Assembly (NCBI GenBank): GCA_965222005.1
Contig: OZ244935.1
Coordinates: forward strand, 6,076,001 to 6,140,000
DNA from: CBDCTM01 sp965222005
GTDB lineage: Bacteria; Bacteroidota; Bacteroidia; Chitinophagales; Saprospiraceae
Length of the DNA: 64,000 bases
Direction: 5' to 3'
Shown here: piece after piece, positions 56,922 to 64,000 of the stretch
Numbering within the stretch: the stretch's first letter is position 1
Layout: each line of letters begins with the position of its first letter
The notes under the pieces: generated by a model
Database searches by the model: none
What the model saw: the letters and a program-made list of their open reading frames with translations, nothing else
Told to the model about the DNA's origin: nothing
Translations under genes and position numbers: made by a program

Positions 56922-59900
56922 ATGAGACTGTTCGCTCCATACATACTGTGGATGGCAATGTTTTTTGCTGTTAATGGTCAACCCTTAGTATCGACCAATG
57001 CTCCCTTACTGTTGCAGCAGTTGGAGGAAAGTGCCCGGACAGGCCAACAACGCGCCTTGCGGGATCTGGGTAGTTTGCTCGACCGGGCAGAGCTGTCCAG
57101 CCAGGTACAGACTATCCTGTATGATATTACCTTATTTACGAAAGATGAAATGGATTTTTCCAAGCCAGTATCAAAAAGAGAGTTTCTCGACTTTTACTAT
57201 GAAAACGAACAAAACATTAGCTTTTCAACCATAGCGCAAACCTATTACCTGAGCCCATTGTCCGATCATCCGCTGGAATACCACAGCCAGCATCTCGAAA
57301 TGGAGGAGCAGCACAAAATCGGTTTACAGTTGCGTCAGTACATTGAGTGCTTCGATCAGCTTGTCAAGCAGGGCAACAGCAAAGCAGGGCAGGCATTGGT
57401 AATATTGGAGCAACTTTGTAGCTATAAAGAGGAAGAGGCTTATCAATATTTACTTAGCCTTATACAGAGTAGGCGGCTCAAAAAATGGAAGCAAGCTAAG
57501 CGCCAGCAGGCATATCAGCTAATCGGCCAGGCACTGGCAGGCTACCAGGAATTGGAAAGCCTCAATGCCATACTCTTTATGCTCAATGAAAAGCAGCTCA
57601 AAGCCTCTACCGCATCGCCCTGGCTCAGCTCTATCTCCAACATCCCCTGCAAAGAGGGAGCAGATGCGGAGCAATTGGAAAAGGCTTATTCCTTTCTCGT
57701 GGATTCACTCGGCAGCCTGGATGCTATGCACCTCTATGGCTATGAGCAGCGATTCTCATTTCGTATCAACTTTTTTGAATATCCGGTTGACTATTACGGC
57801 AAGCTACTCTCCGAATCGGACCGCCACCCCTGGATCCAGCGAAATGCGTGTAAGGATCTCATTCGTACAGCTCATCCACGGGCCTTATTTTATATCGCAG
57901 CCCATATGTACAGACATCGCAATACCGTCCCACAACCCGTCTGGCTGCCTGACTACGCGGAGCAACTTCGCCAACTCACCCACATGAAAACAGGGATATA
58001 CAATGCTGCCAACAAGCTGGAATATTACCCTTTTGCTCAGGGAGATAAGCTGGCCCGGCGCAACTTTTTCACCTATTGGGCCAAACACTATAATGACTTT
58101 GAATGGGATGACAATCACAACTTTTTCACCAACAAACAAAAGGCTCAGGAGGTCACTCAGAATTATGAGAGGCTGTTCAGGCGGCTCAATTCTAAGAACG
58201 ATTCAGTGGCCTTGAAGTCTTTCATCCTGATTACTGAGGGCGATCCTATGGAGGTCATTGAGCTGGCTGACAAATATCGGCAGTTGCTGCGCACATACAA
58301 CCGTACGCTCCCTTCCTTCAAGCACAAATACCTGGAACAATTAACGCTACTGACACACTATTGCAAAGTCAACAACCTGGCTTACAGAAGTTCTGAGGCC
58401 ATCCAACAGATTACCAATCGGCTTTTGCAACCTCTGACCCCAGCAAAGCGATACCGGCTGGAAAATGAGTTGATAAAGTCAATTGAACTGACTGATCTGA
58501 CGGGGCTGGAATATGCTGCCTGCATCCACGAAAAAAACAAGGATTTTTGCTTTTCCATTGGCAGAGTGTTGGATTATTATTATTCAAAACATTGGGATCA
58601 GATCGTATCGGATGATGCCCAGCTTTTGCTTTTCCTAAAAAAATCCTATCTCTTTGCCAGTATCGGGGTTTATGGTTCGAGCAACTACTATTTGTCAAAA
58701 TTTGATATAAAAAACCAGCAATTACAGGCCCGGCTGGCCAAATTGTACCGCTTCGAAGCGGATGAAGACATCCTCAATCAAATCGCTCAATTGGCAGCTC
58801 AGCCGGAAGAAGTAGAAGATCAATTTGATCTGGAAGAATTTTTAAACGAGCCGGCGCTGTTTTCGAAGCGGGATATAAAAACGTTGCCAAAACCACGAAA
58901 GGTGGACTATCGCAGGATTGTAAAGCAGATCAAATCGGATGATGACATTACCAATATCAAGCAGCTTTTTTATTATTTGCGCCTTCATCCGCACCTCGAC
59001 CTGGTACCTTATTTGTTTGAACTGGTTGACGACAAACGCGTACTGGGCCGGCATCAGGGCCAACGTGTTCGGGTAGCAGATAATATAGTGCCCAGCCTTG
59101 AAGATATTTACGATCACTCCTTCGTACCGGAGGATACTACCCAACTCTTTAGTACCCGCCAATGGGCGCGCAAATGGAGGTCGGGCGGCAAAGAATACGT
59201 CAATTGGGCGTACCAGTTTTTCCAGCAAAAGCTGGAAGCTCTTCAACAGCTGGAGTCTCTGAGTATTGATGAAATCAATGAGCTGACTACTTCCCAATAT
59301 TTTGATGAAAGGGATAAAACTACTTGCCTGGGCTATCTCAAAAAGGTACGGCCTATCAAGGATATCCGCAAACTCCATATAGAGCCTTTGCTAAACGTGG
59401 AGCAGGATCTTGTGAATTTCGAAGATTTCTTCTTTGGATACAAAGAATTGGATGACATACCCAAGCTATTCGACATTCAGCCACCACAAGTAGCACCGAT
59501 GCTTAACTACCTGGGACGCAAATCCGCTAAGTTTTCCATATCCGAAAAAGGATCCTTTTACAACAATCTTTTCCGCTATCCCTGGTTTGTCAACTACATT
59601 GGCAGCCCTTCAGCCGACAGCCTGCTGATCCATAATATTGGCCACATTCTGGCAGATTATCTAAACAGTAGCGAGTATTTGTCAGAGTATGAAGAGCAAA
59701 ACACCAATTTGCACATCGCACAGCTCGAAAACCTTGGCAAACCCATCGAGCAACAGCTGCAAGCCTCAATCACAGTCAATGCCGATCTGGCTTCGTTGCA
59801 AAAGATTCAGGAATCTATCCTTGCTGCTGTCAGCTATAAAGATTTGGGCAAGGTGGCCGGTTTTTTCAAGAGCTACCCAAACCAGATCGCTAAAAATTCC

Positions 59901-60353
59901 TTCGGTTTTTTAGCGCATGATTTTGGCTTACCCATTTACGATCTGGATGAAGAGACATCGCTCGATACCTTTATCGCCAACCATAAAAGCATGAGTGAGC
60001 AAGCTTTGTACCGCCACTATCTCAAAGCATTTGGGGTAGATTTTTTGGATAAAAAAGGACGGCTCGACTTTGAGAAAATATACGATATGCTGGAGTTCGA
60101 CATTGTCACCCCCTTTGTCAGCCGATCAGGTGGCAAGCGGGATTATTACATCTATGGCATCATAAAATTGCTGGAATTTGAATTTGGCGACCGCCTCGGC
60201 TTCCATGAAAAACTCAATGAAAATCAAACCTTTTACACCTTTTCCAGTGCCAAAAGAGCCGCAGCCTGGAAAAACTTCCTCATTGAACGCAAACTGGTGA
60301 AATTTATCCGACAGCCAGTCTCCTCCTTTTCTCATATTCGCGATGAATTTTGA
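56922..60353 (+). CDS. Large exported, mostly helical protein of unknown function
   Basis: The 1143-residue product has a signal peptide (MRLFAPYILWMAMFFAVNGQ) and no further clear membrane segment. The remainder is rich in charged and leucine residues in a helix-repeat pattern (for example L-D-L-V-P-Y-L-F-E-L-V-D-D and Y-L-L-S-L-I-Q-S-R), as in HEAT or TPR solenoids, but no repeat can be phased by eye and I recognise no family. There is no T9SS tail, so it most likely stays in the periplasm or is bound to a membrane partner. It lies 210 bp after the lipoprotein gene and 243 bp before the barrel-protein gene on the same strand. Its size and its helical nature set it apart from the beta-rich proteins around it. 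Confidence 0.8.
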   Translation: MRLFAPYILWMAMFFAVNGQPLVSTNAPLLLQQLEESARTGQQRALRDLGSLLDRAELSSQVQTILYDITLFTKDEMDFSKPVSKREFLDFYYENEQNISFSTIAQTYYLSPLSDHPLEYHSQHLEMEEQHKIGLQLRQYIECFDQLVKQGNSKAGQALVILEQLCSYKEEEAYQYLLSLIQSRRLKKWKQAKRQQAYQLIGQALAGYQELESLNAILFMLNEKQLKASTASPWLSSISNIPCKEGADAEQLEKAYSFLVDSLGSLDAMHLYGYEQRFSFRINFFEYPVDYYGKLLSESDRHPWIQRNACKDLIRTAHPRALFYIAAHMYRHRNTVPQPVWLPDYAEQLRQLTHMKTGIYNAANKLEYYPFAQGDKLARRNFFTYWAKHYNDFEWDDNHNFFTNKQKAQEVTQNYERLFRRLNSKNDSVALKSFILITEGDPMEVIELADKYRQLLRTYNRTLPSFKHKYLEQLTLLTHYCKVNNLAYRSSEAIQQITNRLLQPLTPAKRYRLENELIKSIELTDLTGLEYAACIHEKNKDFCFSIGRVLDYYYSKHWDQIVSDDAQLLLFLKKSYLFASIGVYGSSNYYLSKFDIKNQQLQARLAKLYRFEADEDILNQIAQLAAQPEEVEDQFDLEEFLNEPALFSKRDIKTLPKPRKVDYRRIVKQIKSDDDITNIKQLFYYLRLHPHLDLVPYLFELVDDKRVLGRHQGQRVRVADNIVPSLEDIYDHSFVPEDTTQLFSTRQWARKWRSGGKEYVNWAYQFFQQKLEALQQLESLSIDEINELTTSQYFDERDKTTCLGYLKKVRPIKDIRKLHIEPLLNVEQDLVNFEDFFFGYKELDDIPKLFDIQPPQVAPMLNYLGRKSAKFSISEKGSFYNNLFRYPWFVNYIGSPSADSLLIHNIGHILADYLNSSEYLSEYEEQNTNLHIAQLENLGKPIEQQLQASITVNADLASLQKIQESILAAVSYKDLGKVAGFFKSYPNQIAKNSFGFLAHDFGLPIYDLDEETSLDTFIANHKSMSEQALYRHYLKAFGVDFLDKKGRLDFEKIYDMLEFDIVTPFVSRSGGKRDYYIYGIIKLLEFEFGDRLGFHEKLNENQTFYTFSSAKRAAAWKNFLIERKLVKFIRQPVSSFSHIRDEF

Positions 60354-60423
60354 TCGTTGGCATTTGGTAATTTGCTGACATTAGAGGCTGGTTTTTATCA
60401 CAATATTGTAATTTGGTATTCAG

Positions 60424-60456
60424 TTTAGAATATTGCAGCCACATGCTGTATCTTTG
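60424..60456 (+). promoter_or_regulatory. Promoter of the barrel-protein gene (TTTA -33, TATCTTTG -7)
   Basis: TATCTTTG (60449-60456) matches TAnnTTTG exactly. TTTA (60424-60427) lies 21 bp upstream, the right spacing for the Bacteroidota -33 TTTG with one mismatch. The start codon is 140 bp downstream. Confidence 0.5.
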
Positions 60457-60509
60457 TTCTTTCATGTGTTTATTTTTATTTTACGTTATGGCCACATGGA
60501 ACTTAGCAA

Positions 60510-60567
60510 GATTAAATAGTCATTATCTTGTGTGTTTAAAGACTATTTATTTAAAGACTATTTAATC
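60510..60567. repeat. Nested direct and inverted repeat in the barrel-protein leader
   Basis: GATTAAATAGTC (60510-60521) is the exact reverse complement of GACTATTTAATC (60556-60567). Inside, TTTAAAGACTATTTA occurs twice in direct tandem (60535-60549 and 60550-60564). It lies between the promoter and the start codon, a position suited to an operator or an RNA hairpin. Confidence 0.8.
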
Positions 60568-60596
60568 ATGCACGTTTCATAAAAAACAAAAAGAAT

Positions 60597-61238
60597 ATGA
60601 ATCGCCTTTTTCAATATGCATCCCTGCTGTTGCTTTTTGCCTTTGTCATTAGCCTGGCCCCTGCCGAAGCGCAGAGCCGAAAGAAGCGCAGCAATAAAAA
60701 TGACGAATACTTTGACGAAAGCGGTGGCTTTGCCCATCGGCTATGGTACGGCGGTGGCTTTGCGCTGGGTTTTAGCGGCAATTCGGATTTCAGCGTCTTC
60801 AATTTTGGCCTCTCCCCTATGGTGGGCTACAAAATTGTGGAAAATGTATCGGCCGGACCGCGAATCGCTTTCAACTACTCCTTTATGAAAGGCTATGCTA
60901 CCGATGGGCGCATCCACAAAGTGCAGCCCTTTTCCTATTCCGTAGCTACCTTTGCCCGTTTCAAATTCCTGCGAAGCCTCTTTGCGCACGTTGAGATTGA
61001 GTTTGAAAGCCGGGAATCGCCACTCGTCACAAACGGCAGCACACTCTTTGTACTGGATACCGATACCAACAAAATAGCTACCGTCCGGGAAGGCAGAGAG
61101 AATTTTTATGTAGGCCTCGGTTACACTAGTGGCTCTATCTGGGGCTATGAAATACTAGTGCTCTATAATACCACCGAACCGGATGATTCGCTCAATCTGC
61201 CTTTTGACATCCGCTTTGCAATTACTTATAACTTCTAG
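60597..61238 (+). CDS. Small outer-membrane beta-barrel protein
   Basis: The 213-residue product has a signal peptide (to about residue 26, ending A-E-A-Q), a short basic linker (SRKKRSNKND) and alternating strands with glycine and aromatics: WYGGGFALGFSG, FNFGLSPMVGY, PRIAFNYSF, FARFKF, NFYVGLGYT. It ends in phenylalanine (AITYNF), the outer-membrane barrel signature. An eight-stranded barrel is likely. Similar proteins of this size are common in Bacteroidota and their function is often unknown. A promoter and a nested repeat precede it. A strong terminator follows, so it is monocistronic. Confidence 0.88.
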   Translation: MNRLFQYASLLLLFAFVISLAPAEAQSRKKRSNKNDEYFDESGGFAHRLWYGGGFALGFSGNSDFSVFNFGLSPMVGYKIVENVSAGPRIAFNYSFMKGYATDGRIHKVQPFSYSVATFARFKFLRSLFAHVEIEFESRESPLVTNGSTLFVLDTDTNKIATVREGRENFYVGLGYTSGSIWGYEILVLYNTTEPDDSLNLPFDIRFAITYNF

Positions 61239-61260
61239 TACTTATAACTTCTAGTTGCCG

Positions 61261-61310
61261 ATAAATACTAAGGCGAAGGCATAATCCATTACCTTCGCCT
61301 TAGTATTTAT
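61261..61310. terminator. Bidirectional terminator (19-bp perfect stem)
   Basis: Bases 61261-61279 pair perfectly with 61292-61310 (core AAGGCGAAGG/CCTTCGCCTT, flanked by ATAAATACT and its complement). It lies between the convergent barrel-protein gene (ends 61238) and TonB-receptor gene (ends 61330) and would serve both. Confidence 0.9.
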
Positions 61311-61329
61311 CCCTTCACATTCTTCTCTC

Positions 61330-63771
61330 TCAAAACTCCAAACTTAGCCCCAGCAAAAAATTGCGCCCCGCCTGCGGAAAGTAACCTGTTTGATTGTACG
61401 TACTGCCCTGCTCCAGCCGGGTGTAGGGATCATCCCGCGGATCACCACCACTGTATCTAAACCGATAGGCCCAGGCATTGGTAGCGTACTGCGCATCAAG
61501 GATGTTGCGTACCAGCAGCGTAGCGGTGAGTTGCTTGAGGCGGGCACATCGAAAAGCATAGCGCAGTCGGAGATCACTGAAAACATATGCATCGAGCTGC
61601 GTATGCTCACTTTGGGTGTTATCAATAAATTGCCGACTCACGTATTTGCCCAACAAGCTCACCTCAAGGGAATGGGTTGAGGCCTGGTCCTTTGCTGACA
61701 AAGGGTACCAACTTAGCTCGGCACCACTCACTATCGAAGGAGAAAAGGACAGATCGGTATCCGAATGATCTGCCGCTACCTGCGCTCCTGTATCCCAGTG
61801 ATCAATATATTCTTTGAAATGCTGAATCTTATTCCGGCTCAGTGCCAGATTGGCTGCCAGGCCCCAGCTCTCGCTCCACTTCAGATGAGCATCCAACTCC
61901 AGGCCCAGCCGATAACTATTGGGTACATTGATTCTCGTAGCCTCTCCTACATCATTGATACGGCCACTCAATACCAGCTGGTCATCGTAGCGCATGTAGT
62001 AGCCATTGATGCCCAGGCTGCCTTTGTTCAGGGCTTTTCGCAAGCCCAGTTCGGCATTGTAAAGACGCTCGGCGCCAGGTCGGCTGAGTGGGCTGGAGTC
62101 GATGTAATCATCGCGATTGGGCTCTCGATTGGCCACAGCAAAGGAAGCGTAGAGACGAGCTTTGCCCGTCAATTGATAGCTGAGGCCAGCTTTTGGATTG
62201 AAGAAATGATGGTCAACTTGTTGCTCTTCGCGCTGCCCGGAAGCCTTGGGCCCTTCAAAGGAATAATCCACCCGCCGGTATTGCAAATCAGCAAAAGCGT
62301 GTAATTTATCTGTCACCTGATGCTGGAATTTTCCAAATAAATTGGTATCCAGCTTTCTGGCATCATTGAAGTAATAGCGGTGAGGGGTATCAAAATTTCC
62401 ACCCTCAGCTGTCCAAATAACCTGCCCAAAATGCAGCCCGGAATATACATAGCCCGCAGCGCCAAAAACCAATTCGCTACGCTCATTAGCCGGGCTGAAG
62501 TTCAGCAACAGGCTTGTTCCGTAAAAGTCATTATCCAACCACCGACGCCGGATCAGATCACTGTTTCCACTACCCAGGCTATAATCTATCAGATCTTGCC
62601 CGGCTTTATATTGCTCAAAAAACCCCCTGCCGAAGGTATAATGGCTCGTGACGTCCAGACTCCACTTATTACTCAACTGCTGCTTGTATGTCAGTTGATA
62701 ATGCGTTTGCTTATAATCATCCACTTCATTGTCGTGGGGCGCATCGGCTCTTTCCATACCAGCGGCATTAAATGTGCGAAGGCTATCGACGTCCACGTAT
62801 TGAGCAGCTACGCCCCACCAGGCTTGGTAAGTAACTTCGTGGCCTGAAAAAATAGTAGCCCGCAGGCTGTTGCGTTTGCCGATGTACGCCCCAGACATAA
62901 ACCAGGAATGTAGCCTTGCCGCTGCCCGATCGATGTAGCCATCGGAAGTGATGCGGCTCAGGCGGCCATCGAAGGTGAAGCGCTTGGCCAGCAGGCCGCT
63001 GCCCGCCTGAATACTGTGCTTCCAGCTATTATAGGATCCCAGGCTATTGCTGAGGCGCAGATATGGCTGCTCATGTACACGGGCTGTATTGAGGCGCAAC
63101 GTTGCGCCAAAGGCTCCTGTACCATTGGTAGAAGTACCCACGCCCCGCTGAATTTGCAAATTCTCCGTGGAGCTACTGAAGTCGGGTAAATCTACCCAGA
63201 ATACGCCCTGCGATTCGGCATCATTGAGCGGCACACCATTGATGGTGACATTGATGCGGGTCGCATCGGTGCCACGAATCCGGATACCGGTATAGCCAAT
63301 TCCTGTGCCGGCATCGGAGGTCACGACGGCAGAGGGGGTCCATTGAAGTAGAAAAGGTACATCCTGCCCGAGATTGGCTTTTTCAAGGGATTCGCCTTGG
63401 ATATTGGTAAATGTAATCGGTGTGTTTTGGTCAGCCCAACGGCCTACTATTTCTACTTGCGCTATCTGATAATCAGTAGCTTTCAATTGAAAATCCTGAT
63501 AAGTGCTGCCATCTATATATGCCGATTGCTGCACTTTTTCAAATCCTAAATAGCTGACTTCCAGCGTTTTAGCCCCTTTATCCAGATTTCTTATCAAATA
63601 AAATCCGTCGGCATCGCTGGTAGTTCCTCTTTGGTTTTCCAGTACCCAAACACTAGCTCCAGGTAAGGGTTCCCCTTGTTCATCGGTGATCGTTCCCATG
63701 ACTAGATGCTGTGCAGAAGACAGCCTTGGCAAAAAGAGGAGTAGCCAAATCAGGTATTGATTAAGCTTCAT
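61330..63771 (-). CDS. TonB-dependent outer-membrane receptor under TPP riboswitch control
   Basis: The 813-residue protein has a signal peptide (to about 20), a carboxypeptidase-regulatory-like domain (about 23-97, with G-x-V/I-T-D-x-x-G-x-P-L-P-G-A and T-T-S-D-A-D-G-F-Y), a TonB plug (about 112-230, I-R-I-R-G, V-T-I-N-G-V-P-L-N-D-A and I-Q-R-G-V-G) and a 22-stranded-type barrel that ends in phenylalanine (LLGLSLEF). This is the standard Bacteroidota TonB-dependent receptor layout. A TPP riboswitch aptamer with a terminator-like hairpin lies 122 bp upstream on the same strand, so the likely ligand is thiamin, a phosphate ester of it or a precursor. Downstream inner-membrane transport genes are not in the window. 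The receptor is the first gene after the riboswitch. Confidence 0.94.
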   Translation of the reverse strand: MKLNQYLIWLLLFLPRLSSAQHLVMGTITDEQGEPLPGASVWVLENQRGTTSDADGFYLIRNLDKGAKTLEVSYLGFEKVQQSAYIDGSTYQDFQLKATDYQIAQVEIVGRWADQNTPITFTNIQGESLEKANLGQDVPFLLQWTPSAVVTSDAGTGIGYTGIRIRGTDATRINVTINGVPLNDAESQGVFWVDLPDFSSSTENLQIQRGVGTSTNGTGAFGATLRLNTARVHEQPYLRLSNSLGSYNSWKHSIQAGSGLLAKRFTFDGRLSRITSDGYIDRAAARLHSWFMSGAYIGKRNSLRATIFSGHEVTYQAWWGVAAQYVDVDSLRTFNAAGMERADAPHDNEVDDYKQTHYQLTYKQQLSNKWSLDVTSHYTFGRGFFEQYKAGQDLIDYSLGSGNSDLIRRRWLDNDFYGTSLLLNFSPANERSELVFGAAGYVYSGLHFGQVIWTAEGGNFDTPHRYYFNDARKLDTNLFGKFQHQVTDKLHAFADLQYRRVDYSFEGPKASGQREEQQVDHHFFNPKAGLSYQLTGKARLYASFAVANREPNRDDYIDSSPLSRPGAERLYNAELGLRKALNKGSLGINGYYMRYDDQLVLSGRINDVGEATRINVPNSYRLGLELDAHLKWSESWGLAANLALSRNKIQHFKEYIDHWDTGAQVAADHSDTDLSFSPSIVSGAELSWYPLSAKDQASTHSLEVSLLGKYVSRQFIDNTQSEHTQLDAYVFSDLRLRYAFRCARLKQLTATLLVRNILDAQYATNAWAYRFRYSGGDPRDDPYTRLEQGSTYNQTGYFPQAGRNFLLGLSLEF

Positions 63772-63840
63772 GCTGTGAAATCATTTAAAAAAAAGATAGA
63801 CAATGTACCGGGAAAGGGGCTATCCCGATAGTGAGTTCAG

Positions 63841-63862
63841 AAAAAGCATTACGTAAATGCTT
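63841..63862 (-). terminator. Terminator-like hairpin of the TPP riboswitch expression platform
   Basis: On the minus strand AAGCATT and AATGCTT (63862-63844) form a 7-bp stem with a 5-nt loop, followed by TTT. It lies between the aptamer and the receptor start, as expected for a transcription-attenuation platform. The stem is short and AT-rich, so the strength is uncertain. Confidence 0.6.
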
Positions 63863-63893
63863 CCCAAAGAACGGCAACCCGGATGATTACCGA

Positions 63894-63993
63894 CTCATTC
63901 CCTTACCGGAATTATCCGGCCAGGTTCAATGGGTATTATCTCAGCCAATCCCTTCAATGCTTATCGGGTTGATAGGATCAGCACCCCAATGAG
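63894..63993 (-). promoter_or_regulatory. TPP (thiamin pyrophosphate) riboswitch aptamer
   Basis: On the minus strand the conserved parts occur in order: CTCATT (63993-63988, P1), GGGGTGC, GGCTGAGA (core CTGAGA at 63944-63939), ACCC, TGAACCTG (63928-63921), GGATAAT and GTAAGGGAATGAG closing P1 (AATGAG at 63899-63894). These are hallmark THI-box elements. The sequence between GGTGC and GGCTGAGA forms an extended P3. When TPP is bound, the downstream receptor gene should be switched off. Confidence 0.95.
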
Positions 63994-64000
63994 ACCCGGC

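Overview
The window looks like a chromosomal segment of a Bacteroidota bacterium, most likely of the Saprospiraceae or a close relative. That placement is inferred from content, not from a marker gene: five proteins end in type A and three in type B type IX secretion (T9SS) sorting domains; SprB-type repeats, dockerin/cohesin-like modules, a SusC-like TonB-dependent receptor and a TAnnTTTG-type promoter are also present. No rRNA, tRNA, CRISPR array, transposase or phage gene was seen. About 90% of the window is coding, much of it in genes of 3 to 10 kb for exported proteins.

Left part (1-12.2 kb): a partial TetR regulator (minus), a GNAT acetyltransferase, an animal-type heme peroxidase fused to dockerin and cohesin-like modules and a T9SS tail (minus), a nine-module repeat protein with a beta-barrel-like N-terminus, and a very large outer-membrane protein that recalls SprA.

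Protease block (12.3-26.4 kb): three tandem paralogous secreted zinc metalloproteases of about 1,200 residues each (zincin, Fn3-like, P-domain, cadherin-like, T9SS tail). They are followed by a convergent, 11-bp overlapping gene for an exported TPR-CHAT (caspase-like) protein. Its TPR half is much more AT-rich than its protease half.

Giant surface-protein block (26.6-50.3 kb): after a small YegP-family gene come three consecutive minus-strand genes for type B T9SS cargo of 3242, 1891 and 2283 residues. The first carries 34 SprB-type repeats. The third carries 26 almost identical 153-bp tandem repeats with no length variation, in a mosaic of two sequence types. This array is the most striking feature of the window.

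Right part (50.6-64 kb): an M23 peptidase, a fourth T9SS metalloprotease with PKD and Calx-beta domains (minus), a lipoprotein with an Asp-box, a large unrecognised exported protein, an outer-membrane barrel protein preceded by a promoter and a nested repeat, and a TonB-dependent receptor (minus). Upstream of the receptor lies a TPP riboswitch aptamer with a terminator-like hairpin, which points to uptake of thiamin or a thiamin-related compound.

Taken together the window encodes mainly cell-surface and secreted functions: adhesin-like giants, secreted proteases, a peroxidase and outer-membrane receptors. The T9SS machinery itself is not encoded here, so the cargo must depend on components elsewhere in the genome.
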